Translations under genes and position numbers: made by a program
Notes under the pieces: model-generated
Databases searched by the model: none
The model's input: only the letters and a program-made list of their open reading frames with translations
Told to the model about the DNA's origin: nothing
Shown here: positions 1 through 8,066 of the stretch, piece by piece
How positions within the stretch are numbered: position 1 is the first letter of the stretch
Layout: each line of letters begins with the position of its first letter
NCBI GenBank assembly: GCA_017535725.1
Contig: JAFXTO010000062.1
Span: 1-38,552, forward strand
DNA: 38,552 nt
DNA from: Bacteroidaceae bacterium
Lineage (GTDB): Bacteria; Bacteroidota; Bacteroidia; Bacteroidales; Bacteroidaceae
Direction: 5' to 3'

Positions 1-132
1 AAAACTTAAACCAGCCCACATCAAGCAGCCGCAGATGGCAAACTGCCACCTGTATTCCTTTGTTTTGTCATACATGCAGAATTATTAACTTGAGATGCCC
101 TCAAGAGGGTGTTTCGCAATAAATATTTTCGA
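1..132. other. Left-edge segment with no assignable gene
   Basis: The 132 bases before the first GH26 start contain no ORF I can assign. One frame is open from base 2 to a TAA at 86-88 and another from base 3 to a stop near 123. Either could be the tail of an upstream gene, but neither peptide is recognisable. A small inverted repeat (CCCT-CAAG-AGGG, 99-110) has no T-tract after it. No clear TAnnTTTG promoter is visible, so the GH26 gene may be read through from upstream. Confidence 0.4.
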
Positions 133-1236
133 ATGAAAAGACTGACATTTCTTCTGTTTTCGCTTGCATTTTCCTGCTTCCAACTACTTGCACAGGAAGT
201 CATTCGCCAACAATTGTTGAACCGCCTCCAGGAGATTCAAAAACGCGGCATCATGTTCGGCCATCAGGACGACCCGTTCTATGGGCTCGGATGGAACGAC
301 AGAGCAGTAGCTGGTGGGCATTCCGACATTCTGGCCACCAGTGCCGACTATCCCGCCGTAATGGGCTTTGAACTGGGGGGCATAGAAGTGGGTGATGAAA
401 AAAGCCTCGACAGCGTGCCTTTCACCCGAATCCGCGAAGAACTTTTGGCTCATGTAGGACGCGGTGGTATTGCTACGGTCTCATGGCATCCCCGCAACCC
501 GCTGACGGGCGGCACCGCATGGGACAACAAGAATACGGACGTTGTACATAGCATCCTTCCCGGCGGTAGCCAGCACCAAAAGTTCATCGTGTGGATGAAA
601 CGCCTCTCTGCTTTCCTCCAGTCGCTGAAAGACGAACAGGGCAATGCCGTACCTTTCATCTTCCGTCCATGGCATGAAAACAGCGGCGCGTGGTTCTGGT
701 GGGGAAAGACCATCTGCACCACAGAACAGTACAAAGCACTATGGTGCACACTTCAAGACCATCTGCTGGCCGACGGCCTCACGAACATCGTCTGGAGCTG
801 GAGTCCCAACTATGGCCTGAAGGATGACGACTTCGACACCTACCCCGGCCACGAGCGTGTAGATATTATTGGCCTCGATGCATACCAGCAGCCCAACGGC
901 GAAGAAGCCTTCATTAGCACACTCAACAAAGACCTCAGCCGCGTCTGCGAGCTCGCCAAAGAGGGCAAACGGTTGGTAGCACTCACCGAATGCGGCTATC
1001 AAAACGTGCCCGATTCGACGTGGTGGACGCGCGTACTCAAACCACAGATAGAGAAATATCCTCTCTGTTACTTCCTCGTCTGGCGCAATGCCGACCATCG
1101 CCAATACTTTGCACCATCGCCCATCACCAAGGATGCACCAGATTTCCGCAAGATGGTGAAGGACGAGCGAATATTGATGTTGAAAGACATTAGCCCCTCT
1201 CCGACTCTCCCCGTGGGGGCGAGGTTTGAAAAATGA
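133..1236 (+). CDS. GH26 endo-beta-1,4-mannanase, type a
   Basis: This is a secreted glycoside hydrolase of family 26, predicted to cleave beta-1,4-mannosidic bonds in mannan backbones. The ATG at 133 is preferred over 109 because the signal peptide starts there (MKRLTFLLF, ending near LLAQ). The acid/base is E182 in [14 protein letters not shown] and the nucleophile is E286 in ALTECG, placed as the family requires. It is clearly homologous, over nearly its whole length, to the C-terminal half of the GH27-GH26 fusion at 14976. Unlike that homologue, which stops right after KDISK, it ends with about 13 extra residues encoded by a C-rich hairpin sequence at 1195-1227. The next GH26 begins 24 bp downstream. 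Exact substrate preference is not determined by sequence. Confidence 0.93.
   Translation: MKRLTFLLFSLAFSCFQLLAQEVIRQQLLNRLQEIQKRGIMFGHQDDPFYGLGWNDRAVAGGHSDILATSADYPAVMGFELGGIEVGDEKSLDSVPFTRIREELLAHVGRGGIATVSWHPRNPLTGGTAWDNKNTDVVHSILPGGSQHQKFIVWMKRLSAFLQSLKDEQGNAVPFIFRPWHENSGAWFWWGKTICTTEQYKALWCTLQDHLLADGLTNIVWSWSPNYGLKDDDFDTYPGHERVDIIGLDAYQQPNGEEAFISTLNKDLSRVCELAKEGKRLVALTECGYQNVPDSTWWTRVLKPQIEKYPLCYFLVWRNADHRQYFAPSPITKDAPDFRKMVKDERILMLKDISPSPTLPVGARFEK
1195..1227 (+). repeat. C-rich hairpin repeat extending the GH26 C-terminus
   Basis: The segment contains CTC-T-CCCC-GTG-GGGG-C-GAG, an imperfect stem, in a pyrimidine-rich context. The paralogous gene at 17213 lacks it: both genes share the codons for KDIS, then this copy continues for about 33 bp before stopping. 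I infer an inserted dispersed element that moved the stop codon. Confidence 0.5.
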
Positions 1237-1260
1237 AAAGTGAAATATATACTAACTAAT

Positions 1261-2460
1261 ATGAAACGCCTGTTCCTCTTTTTATCTTTCTATTTTCAAT
1301 TCATAATAATCAGTTCTCAATTTTCAATTGGCGAAGCCTTTGCTCAGGATACTTCCCAGCGTTCCCCTGAAGCCGAGGCGCTGCTGCAATGCTTCCGCGA
1401 AATCTACGGTGAGAAGATTATTTCCGGATGCACGGCAAACGTTAACTGGAACATCAACGAAGCCAAGTGGGTGAATCAGCACACGGGCAAATGGCCCGCC
1501 ATCAACTTCTTTGACTTTATTCACTTACCTTTCTCACCAAGCAGTTGGATTGACTACACCAATGTCACGGAGGTCGTTAATTGGCACAAAGCGGGCGGAA
1601 TCGTTGGTTGCATGTGGCACTGGAATATGCCAACGAATGACGGTCAGGACTGGACCTGCACGCCTGGCTCTGGCGATAAAGAAACCAGTTTTGATGTCAA
1701 GAAGATTTTCGAACCGGAGTCGGATGAATACAAGCAGATGATAAAGGACATCGACAAAGTGGCCTCCACCCTCAAGAAACTCAAGCAACGCAAAATACCT
1801 GTGCTGTGGCGTCCCTTGCACGAGGCTGGCGGTATGTGGTTCTGGTGGGGACTTGATGCAGAAGCCTGCAACGAACTTTGGCGCGTGATGTACGACCGGC
1901 TCACCAACCACCATGGGCTCAACAACCTCATTTGGGTGTGGACATCGGCTGCTGCATGGAATAAGCCCTACAGCGATGGCTACTATTGGTACCCAGGCGA
2001 CGATTATGTGGATATTGTGGGCATTGATGTTTATAACGAAAGTGCTGCAAGCAATATCCGCACAAAGTGTTTCAATATGCTGAAAAAGAAATCTCCGGAC
2101 AAGCTCGTAGCTCTCACAGAGTGTGGCAACGTTGCCAAAATCAGTGCGCAATGGCGCGGCGGAAGCAAATGGTTGTACTTTGCACCATGGTATGATTACG
2201 AGCGAACCAACAAGCCCGATAGTCAGAATTTTATCAGTACAGAGCACAACCACGCCAACGCAGCCTGGTGGGAGGATGCCTTTGCTCAGGACTATGTCCT
2301 CTCTCGCGATGACTTCAAGCAACTGCTGACGGGTGTGCAGGCCCCGCAGGCCGCGCCTCGCGCAGTGCCCTCCGGCACTTTCGACCTCATGGGGCGTCCT
2401 TGGACGGAAAACAGACGCGGTCTATCTATCAGCAACGGCAAAAAATATATCAGAAGATGA
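1261..2460 (+). CDS. GH26 endo-beta-1,4-mannanase, type b, with C-terminal sorting-like tail
   Basis: A second secreted GH26, distinct in sequence from the first. The acid/base is E188 (WRPLHEAGGMWFWWG) and the nucleophile E287 (ALTECGN). The open frame extends back to a GTG at 1240, but the ATG at 1261 starts the hydrophobic leader and is the better start. The signal peptide ends near EAFAQ. The last ~26 residues (FDLMGRP...GLSISNGKKYIRR) have the form of a short type IX secretion C-terminal tail, which suggests export to the cell surface (inference). The closest relative in the window is the GH26 at 9206, with the same tail type. It probably cuts mannan outside the cell or at its surface, co-transcribed with its neighbours. 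Confidence 0.93.
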   Translation: MKRLFLFLSFYFQFIIISSQFSIGEAFAQDTSQRSPEAEALLQCFREIYGEKIISGCTANVNWNINEAKWVNQHTGKWPAINFFDFIHLPFSPSSWIDYTNVTEVVNWHKAGGIVGCMWHWNMPTNDGQDWTCTPGSGDKETSFDVKKIFEPESDEYKQMIKDIDKVASTLKKLKQRKIPVLWRPLHEAGGMWFWWGLDAEACNELWRVMYDRLTNHHGLNNLIWVWTSAAAWNKPYSDGYYWYPGDDYVDIVGIDVYNESAASNIRTKCFNMLKKKSPDKLVALTECGNVAKISAQWRGGSKWLYFAPWYDYERTNKPDSQNFISTEHNHANAAWWEDAFAQDYVLSRDDFKQLLTGVQAPQAAPRAVPSGTFDLMGRPWTENRRGLSISNGKKYIRR

Positions 2461-2471
2461 TGATGAGACTG

Positions 2472-2479
2472 TACTTTTG
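2472..2479 (+). promoter_or_regulatory. Possible -7 element (TACTTTTG) before GH5
   Basis: TACTTTTG fits the Bacteroidetes -7 consensus TAnnTTTG and lies 22 bp before the ATG at 2502. No TTTG/TTG box is seen 19-21 bp upstream, so it may be a chance match inside the operon. Confidence 0.25.
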
Positions 2480-2501
2480 CAATATCTAACAATAATAAAT
2501 C

Positions 2502-3821
2502 ATGAACCTACAAAACATGAAACGAATAACAGCAATCCACCTCATCACCGTGTTCTTTTTATCTTCTCCATTGTCCATTGTGAATGCACAGACACCTCAG
2601 AAGGCCACTGACATCGCGCCGCTGATGGTTCCCGGATGGAATCTGGGCAACACGCTGGAGGCCGGTCCTTGCACGTGGTTGAGCAACGACTTGGACTGGG
2701 AAACCGGCTGGCAACCCACCAGGACCACGCAGAAGATTATCAACTATGTCCGTGACATGGGCTTCCGCTCCGTGCGAATCCCCTGTTCATGGGACATGCA
2801 CATGACCAGCAAGCATAAGATTAAGACCGTGTGGATGCGCCGTGTCAAACAAGTGGTGGACTATTGCATGAACGCCGACCTCTACGTGATGCTCAACGAC
2901 CACTGGGACAACGGATGGATTGAGGTTGATGGCTTCAAGGACCTTACCGAGGAGAAGATCCAGCAGAAGTGTGAGCTGCAGGCGGACATGTGGACACAGA
3001 TTGCCACGGAGTTTGCCGATTATGACCACCGCTTGCTCTTTGCCAGCATGAACGAACCCAACGCCGAAGACGATGCCATCACCTCGGATGCCCTGAAGCG
3101 TTATCATCAAGCTTTTGTGGATGCCGTGCGTGCCACGGGAGGTCGCAACGCCGAGCGCGTCTTGGTGGTGCAGGCACCGTCAACTAATATTGATTATGGT
3201 TGCACCGTCAACGTGCTGCCCGAGGATCCCACGCCCGACCGTCTGATGTTTGAGGTGCATTTCTACGGCCCCTACAACTTTGTGATGATGACAGAGGATG
3301 CAGACTGGGGCTATATGGCATACTACTGGGGCAAGAACAATCACCTGGCGGGTTCTAACCACAACGCCACATGGGGCGAGGAAGCATGGGTGCAGCAGGA
3401 GTTGCGTAAGATGCGCACTAAATACACCAGCAAGGGCATTCCTGTAATCATCGGCGAATACGGTGCCATCTATCGCACTATGCCCGAGGGAGAGAGTCAG
3501 GAAAAGCACGATGCTTCCTACCGCGACTGGTACAAGGCCGTGACGCGCTATGCCATCAACAACGGTTGCGTGCCCATGGTGTGGGACACCAACGGCAGCA
3601 ATTCCGTCATCAACCGCACCAACTGCACCATTGGTTGCCAGTTCTCCTACAACGGAATCATGGAAGGCCTCGAAGCTGGCAAGTGGCCCTTCACCACAGA
3701 CATCGATGAGATTGGAAACGGCCAAATAGTAAATAGTAAATGTTACAACCTGATTGGTCAGCCTGTTAGTGACAGCTACAAAGGGATTGTCATCATGAAT
3801 GGCAAGAAGGTCGTGAGATAA
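2502..3821 (+). CDS. GH5 endo-glycanase (mannanase or related)
   Basis: A secreted family 5 glycoside hydrolase. The N-terminal barrel motif VPGWNLGNTLEAG resembles subfamily GH5_4. The acid/base is the Glu of FASMNEPNAEDD (E185) and the nucleophile the Glu of VIIGEYGAI (E319). Two starts are possible: ATG 2502, or ATG 2517 that begins MKRITAIHL, the more typical signal-peptide start. The leader ends near IVNAQ. The C-terminus (CYNLIGQP...GIVIMNGKKVVR) is another short sorting-like tail. GH5_4 enzymes act on glucans, xyloglucan or glucomannan; placement between GH26 genes favours glucomannan. Subfamily assignment is from motif memory only. Confidence 0.9.
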   Translation: MNLQNMKRITAIHLITVFFLSSPLSIVNAQTPQKATDIAPLMVPGWNLGNTLEAGPCTWLSNDLDWETGWQPTRTTQKIINYVRDMGFRSVRIPCSWDMHMTSKHKIKTVWMRRVKQVVDYCMNADLYVMLNDHWDNGWIEVDGFKDLTEEKIQQKCELQADMWTQIATEFADYDHRLLFASMNEPNAEDDAITSDALKRYHQAFVDAVRATGGRNAERVLVVQAPSTNIDYGCTVNVLPEDPTPDRLMFEVHFYGPYNFVMMTEDADWGYMAYYWGKNNHLAGSNHNATWGEEAWVQQELRKMRTKYTSKGIPVIIGEYGAIYRTMPEGESQEKHDASYRDWYKAVTRYAINNGCVPMVWDTNGSNSVINRTNCTIGCQFSYNGIMEGLEAGKWPFTTDIDEIGNGQIVNSKCYNLIGQPVSDSYKGIVIMNGKKVVR

Positions 3822-3882
3822 AAGTCACATCATTATTTTAAAAGAAAGAACGGAAATAAGCACCAGAAGAAAGTAAACTGTT

Positions 3883-4518
3883 ATGAAACAACTATTTATA
3901 CTTGTAGCTTTTGGAGGTATGTTGGCTCTGGCAGCCCCAGCCCAGCGACCGTAACAAATCACGATTAGTGCCTATGACACGGGCAAGCAGTTCGACGGCA
4001 TTGGAGCCGTGAATGGCGGCGGTGCAACCTCTGTGTTGCTGCGTGCCTACCCAGAGCCGCAGCGTTCCCAAATCCTCGACTTCGTCTTCCGCCCGAAGTT
4101 CGGAGCCAGCGTGAGCACCATGCTCGTGGAAATTCCCGGCGACGGAAACTCCACTCAGGGCTCCATGCCCACCCATGCCCACTACCGTGGCGATACCAAC
4201 TTCGAACGGGGCTATATGTGGTGGGTGATGACCGAAGCCAAGCGACGCAATCCGCAGTTAGCCATCGACGCCACAGGATGGAGTGCACCTGCCTGGGTGG
4301 GGAATATCTGGTCGCAGGAGATGGCGGACTACATCATCGACATCCGCATAGGGCACGCCGCACGCCTGCTGGTGGACTCCGCACAGACGGTGGCGGAGAT
4401 CTGCTACGACTGCGGCTTCAACACCCTCTCGAACTTCAACCGCCTCTTCCGTCGCCGCAAGGGATGCTCCCCCAAGGAGTTCCGCGAGGACTACCAGAAG
4501 AAGAAAGTGTTCATCTGA
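3883..4518 (+). pseudogene. Broken chimera: GH59 N-terminus joined to an AraC-regulator C-terminus
   Basis: The reading frame starts at ATG 3883 with a signal peptide (MKQLFILVAFGGMLALA...), hits an in-frame TAA at 3952-3954, and then continues open to 4518. After the stop it encodes the first part of a GH59 galactocerebrosidase-like enzyme (FDGIGAVNGGGATSVLLRAY onward), nearly identical to the intact gene at 10495. At about 4332 it switches, still in frame, to a typical AraC-family helix-turn-helix end (IRIGHAARLLVD...ICYDCGFNTLSNFNRLF...SPKEFRED). The GH59 catalytic residues and the regulator's sensor part are both missing. I read this as a recombination deletion that fused two genes. A function as a truncated regulator fragment cannot be excluded but is unlikely. 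Confidence 0.85.
4001..4332 (+). repeat. High-identity repeat, copy 1 (GH59 segment)
   Basis: By hand count this segment differs from 10607-10938 at about 12 of 332 positions, and about 11 of those differences are silent. Identity falls off upstream of about 4000 and stops abruptly at 4332, the join to the AraC part. Confidence 0.9.
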
Positions 4519-4574
4519 TGCAGCCTGTGTCGGCAATGGTTAATATTGTGTCACGATAGAATAGGAATAACCCG

Positions 4575-4582
4575 TACCTTTG
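4575..4582 (+). promoter_or_regulatory. Probable -7 promoter element (TACCTTTG)
   Basis: TACCTTTG matches TAnnTTTG in the spacer between the chimera and the large surface-protein gene. The nearest TTG upstream (4546-4548) is 26 bp away, longer than the usual 19-21, so the -33 box is weak. The element lies about 50 bp before the likely start at 4633. Confidence 0.5.
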
Positions 4583-4632
4583 CAGCGAAAATCGTTCAAA
4601 ATTTAGGTTTAACCATTCAAATTATGTGTCAA

Positions 4633-7600
4633 ATGAAAAGAATCTTTACCTGTTTACTGATGGTCCTGATGACCCTCGGTGCAAATGCAAAAGTTGATGT
4701 GGACTTCTCCTCGCGCTTCATGGAGGGAACCAACGTCATTGACGCCGCCAGCGCATGGGGCTGGCACAGCGTTGATCTTCGCAGCTACGATGTGATGGAC
4801 TACGAATACCTCTACATCAGGTACGAGTCCACCTGCAGCTTCAACCTGATCCTGCAGAATCCCGACTGGCAGAACGCCTACCAGGTCAGCTGCAACGCCA
4901 ACGAGACGGAGGCGTATATAAAGCTGACGCCCCATGCCTACACGGGCTACAGCTGCGTGGTCATCCAGAACCATGCCGAAGGTCAGATTACCGTTGAAAA
5001 AATCTATTTCTGCACGGAGGATGAGTTCTTCAACCCTGCTCCGGAGGACCATGACGAGGCCGTGGAAAACCTCGTCGACATCTACCTGCGCTACCAGCAG
5101 TACGAGGACGGACTGCCCCTGGGCGACGACTATGGCTACTATTCCGAGGAGCTGTACAATGAGTTCGTCAAGGCGCTGGACGTGGTGAACAACCTGGGCG
5201 ACAAGGCCATGCAGGAAATGACCACCGAGGCGCTGAATGCTGCTGCGCAGGCCATCGTGGACGCCTATCGCACGCTGATGGCATCGAAGAAGCAGTACCT
5301 GCCGGAGAATGGATATTATAGGTTCGTGTGCGCGCGCCAGTTCTACACCGAGGACGAGGAGACGGGCGAGACCGCTTTCTTCCAGAAGGCGCTCTACAGC
5401 GGCAACGACGGCATCAACCAGTGGAAGACCCTGGATGCCGCAGACCCCACCTTCCTCTGGACGCTGCAGCGGCAGGAGGACGGCACCTACCTGATGGAAA
5501 ATCCTGCCAACCACCTCTATTTCAGCTCCCCGGAGAAGTGCTCCGAGGCGCAGAAGTTCATCGCCTTCGACCCCGTGCTCAGAACAGACGGAGCCTATGA
5601 GTTCAGCTGGCCTATGAGCACAGAGGAGGATGTCGTGGTCTTCAACTTCAGATTCAGCGACCAGCCGGCCAACAACCAGATGTACATCCACTGCAACTGG
5701 CACGACGGTGGCAAGGGATGGGGAGGCCCCATGACCACCTGGTTCAACACCAACACCGACAGCGGTGCCAGCGAGTGGTTCATCCAGCCCGTCAGCGACG
5801 AGGAAGCACAGGCAATCCTCAACGACAACTCCTTCGTACATGACTTCGTGGTCATGCTCGCCGATGCCAAGGAGAAGGCTATCCTGGCCGACGACATGAT
5901 CAAGACCAAACTCATCACCGAAGCCAGCCAGCTCAGCAGCCCCTACAGCCAGAACGACCTCGGCAGCCGCGACGGCGGCGACCTCAGCTCAGGCGTGCTC
6001 ATCGACGGCGACCTCGGCAGCTTCTGGCACAGCCACTGGGAAGGCGGCAACGTCGAAGCCGGAGTGCACTACCTCCAGGTGGAACTGCCGGAGGCCGTGG
6101 GAGGCTCCCTGGAGTTCGACATCGCGCGACGCCAGAACATCGCCAGCGACCACGTCACCAAGTGGAGCGTCTATGGCAGCGACTCGCCCGACGGCGGCAA
6201 GGACTCCTACGAGTGGATTGCTGACCTCGAGACCCCCTACACGGACTACAGCGAGCAGCCCTCTGTCATGTTCACCATCGAAGACGGCAAGGAATTTGAG
6301 TACCTGCGCTTCTACGCCGAAGCCACCACCAGCGGCCGCGGATACTTCCACGTCAGCGAGCTGCAGCTCTACGCCCTCTCCGCCAATCCCACCAACCAGG
6401 CTGCCACCATGGGCAAGGTGTTCACCGACCTGCAGGCTGCCATTGCCGCTGCCGACCTGGTGGACCAGAACGCCGTCAGCCGTGCTGACTACGAGGCGCT
6501 GAAGGCCGCCTACGACCCCTTCGTCGCGCTCTTCGTGGATCCCACGCCCTTGCGCGAAGCCATCGCCGGAGCAGAGAACATCGTCCGGGTGGCGGAAGTA
6601 GGCAGCAATCCCTGTCAGTGGAGCCAGCAGGCTATAGACGGCTGGAACCAGCTCATGGCAGACGCCAGAGCCTACGACCAGGCAGGCAAGTACACCTCGA
6701 CACAGAGTGAGGACTACATCTCGAAGCTCGCTGCTGCCAACTTCTCGGCAGCTGCCAACCAGCTGAACCCCAACAAGTACTACGCCATCCGCTTTGCCAG
6801 CGAGGAGAAGTACGAGGAGCAGGGATGGAGCACCGGCAATGTGGCGGAGAGCGACTTCGGACCCCTCTTCGACACCTACCTCGCACCGGCTGGGGAGTCC
6901 GACCTGGTTCCCACACCGGCAGGCGACGTACGTCAGGGCTCCTTCATGTTCTTCACCGACTACAAGAATGCCGACATCGCCTTCCGCTTCGTGCCGGCAG
7001 GTGACAACCGCTACATCATCCAGCACAAGGCCAGCGGACTCTTTGTCCAGGTCTACGGCTACGATAGCTGGACGGGTCTGACGCTGAATCCCACCGTCTT
7101 CACCATCGAAGCCGTGGGCAACGGCGAATGCACACTCCACGGCGCAGACTATGCCGGCAACGACCTCTCCTACCTCCACGCACAGCTGCGTGACCACCGC
7201 CTGGTCACCTGGCACGACCACAACGTAGGCAGCAACTCCGGTCTGATCATCGAGGAGGTGGCAGACGTGGAAGGCGAACCTGCACAGCCGCTGGCTGACT
7301 TCCGTACGGGCGAGCTGACAACGATGTGCTATCCCGTGGCCGTGGCTCCCTCGGCAGGCAGCCTCTACACCGTGGCAGGCACCTACGACAAGGACGGGAA
7401 GGTCTTCGTGGCGCTGAACAAGGTTCAGAAGGCTGCGGCAGGACAGCCTGTGGTTTACATCGCCGAAGGCACCTACGACGCAGAGAACGTGGAGGCGCGC
7501 ACCACCGCCACCCTCAACGTGGGCACAGACATCGCCGCCCAGCCCCTGAACGACGGAGCGCTGAAGGGTGTCTATGCCGACACCGACCTGACAGAGGCTG

Positions 7601-7902
7601 CCTTCATCGTCAACGAGAATGCTTTCCAGCCCACCACCGAGGAGGACGCCAAGGTCTGGGCTAACCACGCCTACATCGTGCCGGGTGCCGGAGCTGCAGA
7701 TGCAGACGCCACCTACGACCTCGTGCTCGAAGTGGGAGGCGACCTGACGGGAGTGCAGCAGACGCTGAGCAACGTCGCCCGGAGCGGAAACGTCTACAAT
7801 GCTGCCGGACAGCTCGTCCGTAGGGGGGCCACCCTCAACGAGGTGCAGCAGCTGCCCAGCGGCCTCTACATCCTCAACGGGGTGAAGGTGCTGGTGAAAT
7901 AA
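4633..7902 (+). CDS. Large multidomain surface protein with F5/8-type C domain and FIVAR-like bundles
   Basis: About 1089 residues from ATG 4633 (MKRIFTCLLMVLMTLGANAK signal peptide); ATG 4624 is an alternative. No catalytic domain is recognised. The N-terminal region (~20-140) looks like a beta-sandwich. A FIVAR-like helical segment follows (~172-222), then a beta-rich region that could be a trefoil (~226-390), an F5/8 type C (discoidin-like) domain (~423-586), a second helical segment (~593-706) and a second trefoil-like region (~713-880). The last ~40 residues (VYNAAGQLV...GLYILNGVKVLVK) form a short type IX-like sorting tail. I infer a carbohydrate-binding surface protein of the mannan locus. 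It has its own -7 element and appears more GC-rich than the genes before it. Domain calls other than F5/8 C are tentative. Confidence 0.85.
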   Translation: MKRIFTCLLMVLMTLGANAKVDVDFSSRFMEGTNVIDAASAWGWHSVDLRSYDVMDYEYLYIRYESTCSFNLILQNPDWQNAYQVSCNANETEAYIKLTPHAYTGYSCVVIQNHAEGQITVEKIYFCTEDEFFNPAPEDHDEAVENLVDIYLRYQQYEDGLPLGDDYGYYSEELYNEFVKALDVVNNLGDKAMQEMTTEALNAAAQAIVDAYRTLMASKKQYLPENGYYRFVCARQFYTEDEETGETAFFQKALYSGNDGINQWKTLDAADPTFLWTLQRQEDGTYLMENPANHLYFSSPEKCSEAQKFIAFDPVLRTDGAYEFSWPMSTEEDVVVFNFRFSDQPANNQMYIHCNWHDGGKGWGGPMTTWFNTNTDSGASEWFIQPVSDEEAQAILNDNSFVHDFVVMLADAKEKAILADDMIKTKLITEASQLSSPYSQNDLGSRDGGDLSSGVLIDGDLGSFWHSHWEGGNVEAGVHYLQVELPEAVGGSLEFDIARRQNIASDHVTKWSVYGSDSPDGGKDSYEWIADLETPYTDYSEQPSVMFTIEDGKEFEYLRFYAEATTSGRGYFHVSELQLYALSANPTNQAATMGKVFTDLQAAIAAADLVDQNAVSRADYEALKAAYDPFVALFVDPTPLREAIAGAENIVRVAEVGSNPCQWSQQAIDGWNQLMADARAYDQAGKYTSTQSEDYISKLAAANFSAAANQLNPNKYYAIRFASEEKYEEQGWSTGNVAESDFGPLFDTYLAPAGESDLVPTPAGDVRQGSFMFFTDYKNADIAFRFVPAGDNRYIIQHKASGLFVQVYGYDSWTGLTLNPTVFTIEAVGNGECTLHGADYAGNDLSYLHAQLRDHRLVTWHDHNVGSNSGLIIEEVADVEGEPAQPLADFRTGELTTMCYPVAVAPSAGSLYTVAGTYDKDGKVFVALNKVQKAAAGQPVVYIAEGTYDAENVEARTTATLNVGTDIAAQPLNDGALKGVYADTDLTEAAFIVNENAFQPTTEEDAKVWANHAYIVPGAGAADADATYDLVLEVGGDLTGVQQTLSNVARSGNVYNAAGQLVRRGATLNEVQQLPSGLYILNGVKVLVK

Positions 7903-8066
7903 GTGCTCATTTGAACCTGTAAAAATCCTTACGATATGATGCAGCAGATGCATAATCGTCATCGTCCAGTACGGCGAGTCCTCTCAGGAGGACTTGCCCT
8001 GCTGTTTCCCATTCCCGTAATTACTACTTCAGAGACACAAAATAACTAACGCATAAAACCTGTAGA
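7903..8066 (+). other. Spacer with a small hairpin
   Basis: The 164-bp gap holds a perfect inverted repeat GTCCTC-TCAG-GAGGAC (7978-7993) with no T-run after it. A 37-codon frame (7936-8049) runs through it, but its peptide has no recognisable features. The hairpin could pause or attenuate transcription into the esterase gene; this is speculative. Confidence 0.35.

Noticed and set aside
4009-4518. Annotating 4009-4518 as an AraC family regulator
   Set aside because: Only the last ~60 residues are AraC-like; the rest is a GH59 fragment with no sensor domain.
5989-7962. A long open frame on the - strand opposite the surface protein gene
   Set aside because: It mirrors the codon pattern of the GC-rich + strand gene, has no domain motifs, and the + strand product has a signal peptide, F5/8 C domain and sorting tail.
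7936-8049. A 37-codon ORF in the spacer before the CE1-like gene
   Set aside because: No recognisable motif; it overlaps a hairpin. Chance ORFs of this size are common.
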